Source: Aliirhizobium smilacinae
GTDB lineage: Bacteria > Pseudomonadota > Alphaproteobacteria > Rhizobiales > Rhizobiaceae
DNA: 64,000 bases
NCBI RefSeq assembly: GCF_006335145.1
Contig: NZ_VDMN01000005.1
Coordinates: 1-64,000 of the forward strand
Direction: 5' to 3'
A program made the translations under genes and the position numbers. Shown one piece after another: positions 7,862 through 17,959 of this stretch. How positions within the stretch are numbered: position 1 is the stretch's first letter; every line of letters starts with the position of its first letter. Below the pieces are notes generated by a model. It was given only the letters and a program-made list of their open reading frames with translations, ran no database searches and was not told the origin of the DNA.

Positions 7862-8554
7862 CTAACGTTTGCTGAGCCGCATACGCTCCATGATATGTCG
7901 TCCGGATCCTTCTACATGGCGCGCAATTGCATTTGCGGCCCCTTCCGGGTCCTGCGCTTTGATGCAGGCTATCAGCTCACGATGCTCGCCAAGCACATTG
8001 GCCTGCCGGCTGAGTGAGGTCGGGAAACCGCGGCTGATCGCCCATAGGATGTGGCGGTGGCGTACCCATAGTTCTACGGCATGGCGATTGTAGTGCCGGT
8101 TATACATTAATTGGTGAAACTGCAGATCGAGATTGGAATGCGCAAGCTCATCGCCGAAGTTCATTGCTTCGATCTCTTCCTGCAGCCGCTCGAGCTCCTC
8201 GACATCTTCGCGTGTAGCAATGCCTACGAACCAGCGGGTCAACGCGGGTTCGATCAGCACTTCGATCTCACAGATATCGCGGACGAAATCCTCGTCGATC
8301 GGCCTCACGCGCGCGCCACGATTTGGCGTCATCACAACGAAGCCTTCACCTCGAAGTTGTTGCAATGCTTCGCGAACAGGATTTGTCGACGTGCCCATGC
8401 GGCTGGCCAGCTCGGCGACCTTCAGCCGCTCATTCGCCTTCACCCGGCCTGAAATGATATCGTCACGCAGGCGCTCATAGATCGACCCGCCAGCCTCGTC
8501 GTTTTGCTGGGCGTGTTGCATATCCGATGTATCAAACTTCACGATCGTGCTCAT
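7862..8554 (-). CDS. GntR-family regulator, FCD subfamily
   Basis: The 230-residue protein has an N-terminal winged helix-turn-helix (SIYERLRDDIISGRVKANER, then LASRMGTSTNPVREALQQLRGEGFV) and a C-terminal all-helical FCD ligand domain with the conserved DLQFHQLM, GEHRELI and RHVEGSGRH segments that supply metal-binding histidines. FadR-type members control carboxylic-acid and sugar-acid catabolism, which fits the divergent transport and dehydratase operon. The start at 8554 leaves a 163-nt shared control region. It is probably a repressor relieved by a sugar acid or its breakdown product. Confidence 0.88.
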   Translation of the reverse strand: MSTIVKFDTSDMQHAQQNDEAGGSIYERLRDDIISGRVKANERLKVAELASRMGTSTNPVREALQQLRGEGFVVMTPNRGARVRPIDEDFVRDICEIEVLIEPALTRWFVGIATREDVEELERLQEEIEAMNFGDELAHSNLDLQFHQLMYNRHYNRHAVELWVRHRHILWAISRGFPTSLSRQANVLGEHRELIACIKAQDPEGAANAIARHVEGSGRHIMERMRLSKR

Positions 8555-8605
8555 GATGTTGCTTTTAATGCATTTTTTTCGGATTTGCTACTATAAAAAC
8601 GCCAA

Positions 8606-8639
8606 TTGCATACATGACTATTGACAAATAATGTACAAT
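8606..8639. promoter_or_regulatory. Control region with GntR-type operator candidates
   Basis: Between the divergent regulator and transporter genes lie TTGCATACAT (8606-8615), eight of ten bases like the TTGTATACAA half of FCD/FadR-type operators, and a 20-bp imperfect dyad starting ATTGACA and ending TGTACAAT (8620-8639). TTGACA at 8621 could be a -35 box for the plus-strand operon, though no good -10 is visible. Regulation by the adjacent GntR protein is inferred. Confidence 0.4.
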
Positions 8640-8658
8640 AAAGGAATTTTCGTGTGAA

Positions 8659-8683
8659 TAAGCGCCCTGGGAGGGTGCGCTTA
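8659..8683 (+). promoter_or_regulatory. Leader hairpin before the ABC operon
   Basis: A perfect 7-bp stem (TAAGCGC/GCGCTTA) with an 11-nt loop containing GGGAGGG lies about 35 nt before the start of the binding-protein gene. It has no T tract, so it is not a terminator. It may stabilise the messenger or affect translation, but this is a guess from structure alone. Confidence 0.35.
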
Positions 8684-8717
8684 GGGAGAGCCGGTATTCG
8701 GCAGGAGGAGAATTCTA

Positions 8718-10655
8718 ATGGGCTATCAGCACGCGCTGAACAGGCTTGGCCTGTCTGCAGCAATCATTACGGTTGTACTTTCCGGAGGGCCGTTTGTCGC
8801 CTGGGCCGTGGATTACAGACAGGCGCCGGTGCTCGAGGAGCAAGTGAGGGCTGGTACGCTACCCGCTGTAACCGAGCGTCTGCCGGAAAATCCGTTCGTG
8901 GAAACGATGGTCGATGGCGTGGGCAATTATGGCGGCACGCTGCGGACAACCATTTTAGCCAATGGGGACCAGTATAACCTGACGCGTACCATCGCCAACG
9001 AACTACTTGTGCGATGGGACCCAAAGTGGAGCAAGGTCGAGCCGTCGCTGGCAGAAAAATTCACCGCCTCCGATGACGCGACGACCTACACATTCACGCT
9101 GCGCAAGGGCCTGAAGTGGAGCGACGGCCAACCGTTCACTGTCGATGACATCATGTTCTGGTACGAGGACGTGTTCATGAACCCGGCGCTTTCGCCGGCT
9201 AAGAACCCGACCTTCACCGTCGCCGGCAAGCCGGTCAAGGTGCGCAAGGTCGACGAGCAGACGGTCGAGTTCAAATTCGATTCACCTTACGGCCTTTTCC
9301 TGCAGCAGCTCGCCTATGGCCAGGGCCATCTGCCGGTGATTTATCCGAAGCATTATCTCAGCCAGTTCCACGAGAAGTATAACAAGGACGGTATCCCCGA
9401 CCTGTTGAAGGCTAACCCGGCTGCCGGCGACTGGGTGGCGCTGTTCAACTCGAAGATCTCGCTTACCTTCCAACCTGCCTATTGGCAGAATCTCGAACTG
9501 CCGACGCTCAATCCGTGGATCCTGACCATCCCTTATGCTGATGGCGAAAGGGTCGCGGCCAAGCGTAATCCCTATTACTGGAAAGTCGACAGCGAGGGGA
9601 ACCAGTTGCCCTATATCGACAATGTCACCTGGGCGAAGCTCGACGACCCGCAGTTGATGGCGCTCAAGATGACATCAGGTGAGTTCGACTTCGCTTTCCG
9701 GCACATCAACAACGCCACGTTCAAGTCAGTTCTGTTCGACGGCCAGGAGAGCGGCAATTTCCGTTTCGTGGATGTCAAAGATCTGCCGGCTAATGATGCT
9801 GTCATCCTGCTGAACCTGAACTCCACCGATCCGGTGAAGAAAAAGGTATTCCAGAACAAGGATTTTCGCATCGCCCTTAGCCGCGCCATCAACCGCCAGG
9901 AAATCATCGATCTCGTTTATGTCGGGCAGGGCGCACCGGCGCAGGTGGCCGTCCAGCCCGAGCACGAATTGTTCAACGAGAAGGAGGCGACGCAGTTCAC
10001 GGAATATGATCCGGATGCTGCCAACGCGGCACTCGACAAGATCATGCCGAACAAGGATGGGCAGGGCTACCGTCTCGACGAGACGGGCAAGCGCTTCACG
10101 GTTAACTTCATGGTCGCCGACGCCTTCGGCCTGTCCTACCCTGACATCGTGCAGATGGTGCAGGAATACGCCAAGCAGGTCGGCATCGACATCCAGATCC
10201 GCACTACCGATCGCGCGCGCCTCAATACGATGTGGAACGCCAATGAGCAGGACGCCTATATCTGGAACTGTGTCGGCGGGCTGAACGAGGTCTATACCGA
10301 TCCGCGCTGCTATATGCCGTTCCAGAAGGCCGACATCTTTTTCGCTGTCCGGTGGGCGGAATGGTACGCCAACCCGCAGACAGGCGAGGAACCGCCGGCC
10401 GAGATCAAGGCGTTGATGGCAGCCTATGACAAGGTCAACGCTTCCGCCAGCGACGAAGACCGTAAGGCGCGGATGAAAGAGTTTCTGACGCTTTCGGCAG
10501 AAAACTTCCTCAATATCGGCATTTCCCGCCCGATGCCCAAATACATGATGGTGTCCAAGAACCTGAAGAATGTCGTCGATGGGATTCCGATTACCGGCAA
10601 CCTCTGGCATCCGGCGCCGACACTTTCGCAGTGGTACTTCGACAAAGCCAAGTAA
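8718..10655 (+). CDS. ABC transporter substrate-binding protein, SBP family 5
   Basis: The ATG at 8718 follows AGGAGGAG. Residues 1-30 are a Sec signal peptide ending near AWA. The mature part has the family 5 (oligopeptide/nickel/oligosaccharide) hallmarks: TYTFTLRKGLKWSDGQPFTVDDI around 120, the KRNPYYWKVD segment near 290, and FRIALSRAINRQEI near 390. At 645 residues it is longer than typical dipeptide-binding proteins and closer to the AgaE-like proteins that bind oligosaccharides in rhizobia. Together with the sugar-acid dehydratases downstream, the ligand is probably a sugar-acid-containing oligosaccharide rather than a peptide. It acts in the periplasm. Confidence 0.88.
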   Translation: MGYQHALNRLGLSAAIITVVLSGGPFVAWAVDYRQAPVLEEQVRAGTLPAVTERLPENPFVETMVDGVGNYGGTLRTTILANGDQYNLTRTIANELLVRWDPKWSKVEPSLAEKFTASDDATTYTFTLRKGLKWSDGQPFTVDDIMFWYEDVFMNPALSPAKNPTFTVAGKPVKVRKVDEQTVEFKFDSPYGLFLQQLAYGQGHLPVIYPKHYLSQFHEKYNKDGIPDLLKANPAAGDWVALFNSKISLTFQPAYWQNLELPTLNPWILTIPYADGERVAAKRNPYYWKVDSEGNQLPYIDNVTWAKLDDPQLMALKMTSGEFDFAFRHINNATFKSVLFDGQESGNFRFVDVKDLPANDAVILLNLNSTDPVKKKVFQNKDFRIALSRAINRQEIIDLVYVGQGAPAQVAVQPEHELFNEKEATQFTEYDPDAANAALDKIMPNKDGQGYRLDETGKRFTVNFMVADAFGLSYPDIVQMVQEYAKQVGIDIQIRTTDRARLNTMWNANEQDAYIWNCVGGLNEVYTDPRCYMPFQKADIFFAVRWAEWYANPQTGEEPPAEIKALMAAYDKVNASASDEDRKARMKEFLTLSAENFLNIGISRPMPKYMMVSKNLKNVVDGIPITGNLWHPAPTLSQWYFDKAK

Positions 10656-10732
10656 GCCGGTCCCTCAAGATCCTCCAGTGACCGAAAGCATATGGCTTTC
10701 GGTCACACCGCACCCCAAAACGGTCATTGCTC

Positions 10733-11719
10733 ATGCTTCGCTATATTGCCAAGCGGCTGGTGTTCGCTATTCCGACGCTGTTTGCCGTATCGATCATCGC
10801 CTTTGCCATCATCCAGTTGCCGCCGGGTGACTACCTGACGACGCTAATGGCTGACTGGGCCGCGCAGGGTGGCGCCGTCGAAGCCGGGACGCTCGCTGCC
10901 ATGCGCGAGCGCTATGGCCTCGATCAGCCGATGTATGTCCAGTATTACAAGTGGATAGCAGGCATAATCCTGCATGGGGATTTTGGCATCTCGTTCGAGC
11001 TCGGCAAGCCGGTGACCGAACTGATCTGGAGCCGACTGGGTTTTTCGCTGCTCCTGTCGCTGTTGACGCTTTGCTTCGTCTGGGCAGTGGCTATCCCGAT
11101 CGGTATCCTGTCGGCGGTGCGGCAATATTCGATCCAGGATTATTTCGCGACCTTCCTCGCCTTCTTCTTCCTTGCCGTGCCGGATTTCTTGATGGCGCTC
11201 TCGGCCATGTACCTGATGTCGGCATGGTTCGGCCAAAGCGTCGGCGGGCTGTTTTCCCCCGAATATGCCGATGCGGCATGGAGCTTCGGCAGGCTTGTCG
11301 ATTTTGCCAAGCACGTCTGGCTGCCAGTGATCGTGATCGGCTTAGGTTCGCTTGCGGCGCTGGTGCGCATCATGCGCGCCAACCTGCTCGACGAACTCTC
11401 CAAGCCTTACGTCACAACGGCGCGCGCCAAGGGCATGTCCGAATTCGAACTGCTGATGCGCTATCCCGTCAGGCTCGCGCTCAATCCGTTGATCTCGACT
11501 CTCGGCTGGATCCTGCCCGCCGTCATTTCCGGGGAGATCATCGTTTCCGTCGTCATGAGCCTGCCGACGACAGGCCCGTTGCTTCTGCGCGCGCTGCTTG
11601 CGCAGGACATGTATCTGGCCGGATCGCTCATTCTCCTGATCTCAGTGCTGACAATCATCGGCACGTTGATCTCCGACCTCCTGCTGGCGCTGACCGACCC
11701 GAGGATTAGACTGCAATGA
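10733..11719 (+). CDS. ABC transporter permease, DppB/OppB type
   Basis: The 328-residue protein starts MLRYIAKRLVFAIPTLFAVS, the classical N-terminal span of DppB-like permeases, and has about six membrane segments. The cytoplasmic EAA-like loop is visible as VTTARAKGMSEFELLMRYPVRLALNPLIS near residue 220. An upstream TTG at 10727 is also possible, but ATG at 10733 matches the family start. It ends with a 4-nt overlap with the next permease, so the two are cotranslated and should form the heterodimeric channel. Confidence 0.9.
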   Translation: MLRYIAKRLVFAIPTLFAVSIIAFAIIQLPPGDYLTTLMADWAAQGGAVEAGTLAAMRERYGLDQPMYVQYYKWIAGIILHGDFGISFELGKPVTELIWSRLGFSLLLSLLTLCFVWAVAIPIGILSAVRQYSIQDYFATFLAFFFLAVPDFLMALSAMYLMSAWFGQSVGGLFSPEYADAAWSFGRLVDFAKHVWLPVIVIGLGSLAALVRIMRANLLDELSKPYVTTARAKGMSEFELLMRYPVRLALNPLISTLGWILPAVISGEIIVSVVMSLPTTGPLLLRALLAQDMYLAGSLILLISVLTIIGTLISDLLLALTDPRIRLQ

Positions 11720-12863
11720 CCGACATGACCCAGATTCCCTCCGATACGGATACCGTCATCGATCTCCGTGGCAAGGACATCGCCGTTGCCGGCCAATGGC
11801 GCCTGTTCTGGCTGAAGTTCAAAAAGCATAAGATCGCTCTGGCGAGCCTTGTCATCATCGCATTCATGTACCTCGTCGCGCTGTTTGCCGAATTCATCGC
11901 ACCATTCGATCCCAACGCCACCAATGCACGCTTCACCTATGCGCCGCCGCAAGGCCTATCGCTGATCCATGACGGCTCGTTCATGCCGCATGTCGACCAG
12001 TTGAAGATGACGCTGAACACCCAGTCGATGCGGCGCGAGTTTTCCGCGGATCCGGGAAAGCCACTCGCTGTCGGCTTTTTCGTGTCGTCCGATCCCTATA
12101 CGCTTGCCGGCATCATACCGATGCAGACCAAGCTCTTCGGTCTCGTCAACGCGCGTCCCGGCGACAGCCTCTATGTCTTCGGTGCGGACCGCCTCGGCCG
12201 CGATATCTTTTCTCGTGTCGTCTACGGCGCCCGTATCTCGTTATCGATCGGTCTCGTCGGCGTTGCGATGAGCCTCGTGCTCGGCGTTGCGATCGGTGGC
12301 ATTTCCGGCTTCTTCGGCGGCTGGATCGACGTGGTGATCCAGCGCGTCATCGAGCTTCTGCGTTCCATCCCGACCATCCCGCTCTGGATGGGACTTGCGG
12401 CCGCGATCCCCGTCGGCTGGCCACCGCTCAGGACCTATTTCGTCATAACCCTGATCGTCTCGTTGCTCGGCTGGACCAGCCTGGCGCGGGAAGTACGCGG
12501 AAAATTCCTGTCGCTGCGCAGCGAGGATTTCGTCACTGCCGCGCGGCTCGACGGGATGAGTGAATTCGGCATCATCTTCCACCATCTCGTGCCGTCCTTC
12601 ATGAGCCATATCATCGCCACCGTGACGCTCGCCATCCCGACGATGATCCTGGCCGAAACGGCATTGTCCTTCCTCGGGATAGGGCTGCAGCCGCCGATCA
12701 TTTCCTGGGGCGTGCTGCTGCAGGAGGCGCAGAATATCCGTGCCGTGGCGCAGGCGCCTTGGCTACTCTTCACACCGGCCGCGGCCATCGTCATCGCCGT
12801 GCTTTCTCTCAACTTCCTTGGCGATGGACTGCGCGATGCAGCCGATCCTTACGAGAACGCCTG

Positions 12864-12864
<1 letters not shown>
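11716..12864 (+). CDS. ABC transporter permease, DppC/OppC type
   Basis: This 382-residue permease begins with a cytoplasmic lead-in and a first span (IALASLVIIAFMYLVALFAEFI), then a long periplasmic loop (about residues 60-170), longer than in ordinary DppC proteins and seen in the AgaC-like branch. The conserved DRLGRDIFSRVVYGARISLSIG block leads into five more spans, and the EAA loop reads VTAARLDGMSEFGIIFHHLVPS. It overlaps the preceding and following genes by a few bases. Confidence 0.9.
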
Positions 12865-14555
<1,691 letters not shown>

Positions 14556-14559
14556 GTCC

Positions 14560-15768
14560 ATGAAAATCACAGATGTAAAAGTCATCGTCTGCTCGCCCGG
14601 CCGCAATTTCGTCACCGTCAAGATCTTCACCGACGAGGGGCTGACGGGTGTTGGTGACGCAACGCTGAACGGGCGCGAAAAGGCCGTCGTCGCTTATCTG
14701 GAAGAGCATCTCGTGCCACTCCTGATCGGCCGGGATCCATCGCGCATCGAGGATATCTGGCAGTATTTCTACCGGGGTGCCTACTGGCGTCGTGGACCTG
14801 TCACGATGGCGGCGATCGCCGGCATCGACATGGCGCTGTGGGACATCAAGGCGAAGGCCGCCAATATGCCGCTCTACCAGCTTCTTGGTGGTGCCAGTCG
14901 CGAGAAGGTGCTCTGCTACACCCACGCGCAGGGCACCAATATCGCGGAGGCGGTCGAAGCGGTCGGCAAGCGGATCGATGAGGGTTACAAGGCAGTTCGT
15001 GTCCAGTGCGGCATTCCCGGTTTGCCGGATGTCTACGGCACCGGCGCCAAGACGGTGACCAACAATGCCATCGACGACGCTGTCCCGCATGAGGAGGTAT
15101 GGTCGACCTCGAAATACCTGCGCCATATGCCAAAGCTGTTCGAGGCGGTGCGCGAGGTCCATGGCTGGGACGTGGAACTTCTGCATGACAGCCATCATCG
15201 CCTGACGCCGATCGAAGCGGCAAGGCTTGGCAAGGATCTGGAATTCGCCCGCCTGTTCTGGCTGGAAGACACGGTCGCCGCCGAGCATCAAGAAGGGTTC
15301 CGCCTCATCCGCAAGCATACGACGACGCCGATTGCCGTCGGTGAAGTGTTCAACACGATCTGGGACGCGCGATTGCTGATCGAGGAGCAACTAATCGACT
15401 ATATCCGTACCACCTGCGTGCATGCCGGCGGCGTCACGGCGCTGCGCCGGATCATGGATTTCGCCAGCATCTATAATGTTCGAACAGCTTGCCACGGAGC
15501 AATGGACATGTCGCCGATCTGCCTCGGCGCAAACCTCCATCTCGATCTCTGGGTTCCGAATTTTGGCATCCAGGAATATTCCGGCTACCTGCCGCAGATC
15601 CTCGACGTCTTCCCCGGCGCTTGGAGCCTGGATGACGGCTACCTGCATCCGGGCGAAGCGATCGGCCATGGGGTCGACATTGACGAGAAGCTTGCAGCGA
15701 AATTCCCATACCAGCGCGCCTACCTACCGGTGAACCGTCTCGAAGACGGGACGCTTTGGCACTGGTAG
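14560..15768 (+). CDS. manD: D-mannonate dehydratase, ManD/RspA type
   Basis: The 402-residue enolase-superfamily enzyme removes water from D-mannonate to give 2-keto-3-deoxy-D-gluconate. All catalytic residues known for characterised ManD enzymes fall at the same numbering here: metal ligands D210, E236 and E262, plus R147, Y159 and H212 in VRVQCGI, VYG and HDSHHRL. This match separates true ManD from look-alikes, although some RspA proteins have weak activity. The ATG at 14560 starts 4 nt after the ATPase stop. It links the imported compound to hexuronate (glucuronate/mannonate) breakdown. Confidence 0.88.
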   Translation: MKITDVKVIVCSPGRNFVTVKIFTDEGLTGVGDATLNGREKAVVAYLEEHLVPLLIGRDPSRIEDIWQYFYRGAYWRRGPVTMAAIAGIDMALWDIKAKAANMPLYQLLGGASREKVLCYTHAQGTNIAEAVEAVGKRIDEGYKAVRVQCGIPGLPDVYGTGAKTVTNNAIDDAVPHEEVWSTSKYLRHMPKLFEAVREVHGWDVELLHDSHHRLTPIEAARLGKDLEFARLFWLEDTVAAEHQEGFRLIRKHTTTPIAVGEVFNTIWDARLLIEEQLIDYIRTTCVHAGGVTALRRIMDFASIYNVRTACHGAMDMSPICLGANLHLDLWVPNFGIQEYSGYLPQILDVFPGAWSLDDGYLHPGEAIGHGVDIDEKLAAKFPYQRAYLPVNRLEDGTLWHW

Positions 15769-15792
15769 GCGACCGAATAGGAAGAACAGATA

Positions 15793-16947
15793 ATGAAGAT
15801 CACCACCATCAAGACTTACGCCGTCAAGGTCGGCATTCGTAACCAGCTTCTCGTCAAGATCGAGACGGACGAGGGTATTTTTGGCTGGGGCGAAAGCGGG
15901 CTTTCGGGCCGCGAAAAGGCCGTCGTCGGCGCGCTCGAGCATTATGCGGAATTCCTTAAAGGGCGCGATCCGTTCAGGATCGGTGCACTGTGGCAGGAAA
16001 TGTATCGCAGCCAGTATTTCGAGGGCGGCCGCGTGCTGCAAGCGGCGATTTCCGCGATTGATATCGCGCTCCACGATATCAAGGGCAAGGCGCTTGGCGT
16101 TCCGGTCTATGAGCTTCTCGGCGGAAAGCAGCGTGATCGTATTCCGACCTTCGCGACAACCTTTGCCGGGCCGGGGCCTGAGATGATCGAACAGGCGAAG
16201 ATGCTGGTCGAACACGGCTGGACGGCAATGCGGCTTTCTCCTTCCGGACACGAGGAAAAGGAAATCTACGAGCCGCGTGAACACATCGCCACGACGGCGA
16301 AATGGCTGGTGAAGGCGCGGGAGGAACTCGGTGAGGATATCGTGCTTGGCATCGACTATCACCACCGGCTGACTGTGGCAGAGGCCGCAAGCTTTTGTCA
16401 AAAGATGCCGTCCGGCACGCTCGATTTTCTCGAGGAGCCGATCCGCGACGAAAGCCCGGGCGCCTATGAGGCGTTGCGGCGGATGACGGATGTGCCGTTT
16501 GCAATCGGCGAGGAGTTTTCATCCAAATGGCAGTTCCAATCTTATATCGAACGGGATATCCATCAGTTCAATCGCCTCGACGTCTGCAATGTCGGTGGCC
16601 TGACGGAGTCGATGAAGGTGGCCGCATGGAGCGAGACCCACTACGTCGATATGATGCCGCACAATCCGCTTGGCCCGGTCTGCACTGCCGCAACCGTGCA
16701 TTTCTGCGCAGCCGTGCCAAATTTTTCGTGGCTGGAAACCCGCAGCAGCCCTGCAGAAACCCATCTCGGCTTTGACAATTCGGATTTCTTCCCCGTTCAA
16801 CCGAAGTTGGAAGGAGCATATTATCCGGTCTCCGACGCTCCCGGCCTCGGCATCGAGGTGAATGAGGAAGTTTTGGCAAAACAGAGTTTCGAATTCTGGG
16901 AAGCGCCACACCTAAGGCGCCGTGATGGCTCGGTGACGAACTGGTAG
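15793..16947 (+). CDS. Galactonate-dehydratase-like enolase-superfamily enzyme
   Basis: The 384-residue protein is a mandelate-racemase/muconate-lactonising enzyme. Predicted metal ligands are D188 (GIDYHHR), E214 (DFLEEP) and E240 (AIGEE), with a possible catalytic H190 and H290 in the MMPHNPLGP block; this last motif is typical of D-galactonate dehydratase (DgoD) and close sugar-acid dehydratases. It should convert an aldonic or aldaric acid to a 2-keto-3-deoxy acid with Mg2+. Galactonate is the best guess, but this subgroup is known for varied substrates. It ends the operon; the next gene converges from the other strand 150 nt away. Confidence 0.8.
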   Translation: MKITTIKTYAVKVGIRNQLLVKIETDEGIFGWGESGLSGREKAVVGALEHYAEFLKGRDPFRIGALWQEMYRSQYFEGGRVLQAAISAIDIALHDIKGKALGVPVYELLGGKQRDRIPTFATTFAGPGPEMIEQAKMLVEHGWTAMRLSPSGHEEKEIYEPREHIATTAKWLVKAREELGEDIVLGIDYHHRLTVAEAASFCQKMPSGTLDFLEEPIRDESPGAYEALRRMTDVPFAIGEEFSSKWQFQSYIERDIHQFNRLDVCNVGGLTESMKVAAWSETHYVDMMPHNPLGPVCTAATVHFCAAVPNFSWLETRSSPAETHLGFDNSDFFPVQPKLEGAYYPVSDAPGLGIEVNEEVLAKQSFEFWEAPHLRRRDGSVTNW

Positions 16948-17097
16948 GATCGTTACACAAAGCGACACGTGTCTATGTGACGCCACGGGTGCCATTGAGC
17001 TGAATGCGTTTCAGACGGAGAGGCTAGGTAGTTCTCTGATTAACTGACGGGGTCACCGGTTCATATTGCATTAAAGGCTTCGCCATTGAAGTTACAG

Positions 17098-17943
17098 CTA
17101 CCTGATGTAGCTCATAGGATAGCCTAAGTCGGGATGGCACATGACGCCCATCCTAGTCCCATAGATCGCCTGCAGTCGATCCGGTGTCAGGATTTCCACC
17201 GGTGTCCCGCGAGCAATAAGTTCACCCGAATGGAGAGCAAGGATTTCATCACAAAAGCGGGCGGCCATGTTGACGTCGTGGAGGACGACGACAACGCCCA
17301 GTCCACGTTCTTCGGTCAGCCGCCGAATCAGCGAGAGGACTTCGACCTGATGGGCAATGTCCAGCGCAGAGGTTGGCTCATCAAGGAGAAGGCAGTCCGG
17401 GTTTTGGGCAACCAGCATAGCCAACCAGACACGCTGACGTTCCCCGCCGGACAACGTATCGACTACGCGGTCGCGGTAGATCGCCACGTCTGTCAGTTTC
17501 ATTGCTTCCTCGACCATTCTCTTGTCCTCGGCACCAAAGCGGCCGAGGGCTCCATGCCAGGGATAGCGGCCGAACGCCACGAGTTCGCCGACAAGCATGC
17601 CGGGCGCCCCCGGTGCCTGCTGGGGCAGATAAGCAACCTTGCGAGCAAATGGACGATCGCGCCATTCCTCCAATTTTCTGCCTTCGAAGGAGATCACACC
17701 GCCGGTGGTCGCCTGCTGGCGCGCGAGAAGTTTGATCAGGGTCGATTTCCCGGAACCGTTGTGCCCGATGAGACCAATCACGTTGCGTGTGGGGAGCGTT
17801 ACCGTTAGTGGCTTGAGCAAGATGCGCTGCCCAACGGAGAAGCTTGCCTGGTTTAGCTCGAACAGGGAGGTAGCGCTCTCGCCGAGATCTGTGTCAGGAC
17901 CAGGCGAAGGGGACAGTTCAAAGTGTTCCGATAAGTCAGTCAT
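17098..17943 (-). CDS. Siderophore ABC transporter ATP-binding protein, FhuC/FecE type
   Basis: The 281-residue ATPase has Walker A GHNGSGKS, Q-loop AYLPQQ, signature LSGGERQR and Walker B CLLLDEPTSALD followed by the LHDVNMAARFCDEI H-loop region that marks the iron-siderophore branch. The start at 17943 is used because an upstream in-frame reading lies inside the permease gene. It is the last gene of a minus-strand operon and pairs with the fused permease and the binding protein to import ferric siderophore into the cytoplasm. Confidence 0.9.
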   Translation of the reverse strand: MTDLSEHFELSPSPGPDTDLGESATSLFELNQASFSVGQRILLKPLTVTLPTRNVIGLIGHNGSGKSTLIKLLARQQATTGGVISFEGRKLEEWRDRPFARKVAYLPQQAPGAPGMLVGELVAFGRYPWHGALGRFGAEDKRMVEEAMKLTDVAIYRDRVVDTLSGGERQRVWLAMLVAQNPDCLLLDEPTSALDIAHQVEVLSLIRRLTEERGLGVVVVLHDVNMAARFCDEILALHSGELIARGTPVEILTPDRLQAIYGTRMGVMCHPDLGYPMSYIR

Positions 17944-17959
17944 GACCTGTCTCTCGCTC

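Noticed and set aside
9726..10610. Minus-strand frame of 294 codons
   Set aside because: It is antisense to the family 5 binding protein and shows no motif.
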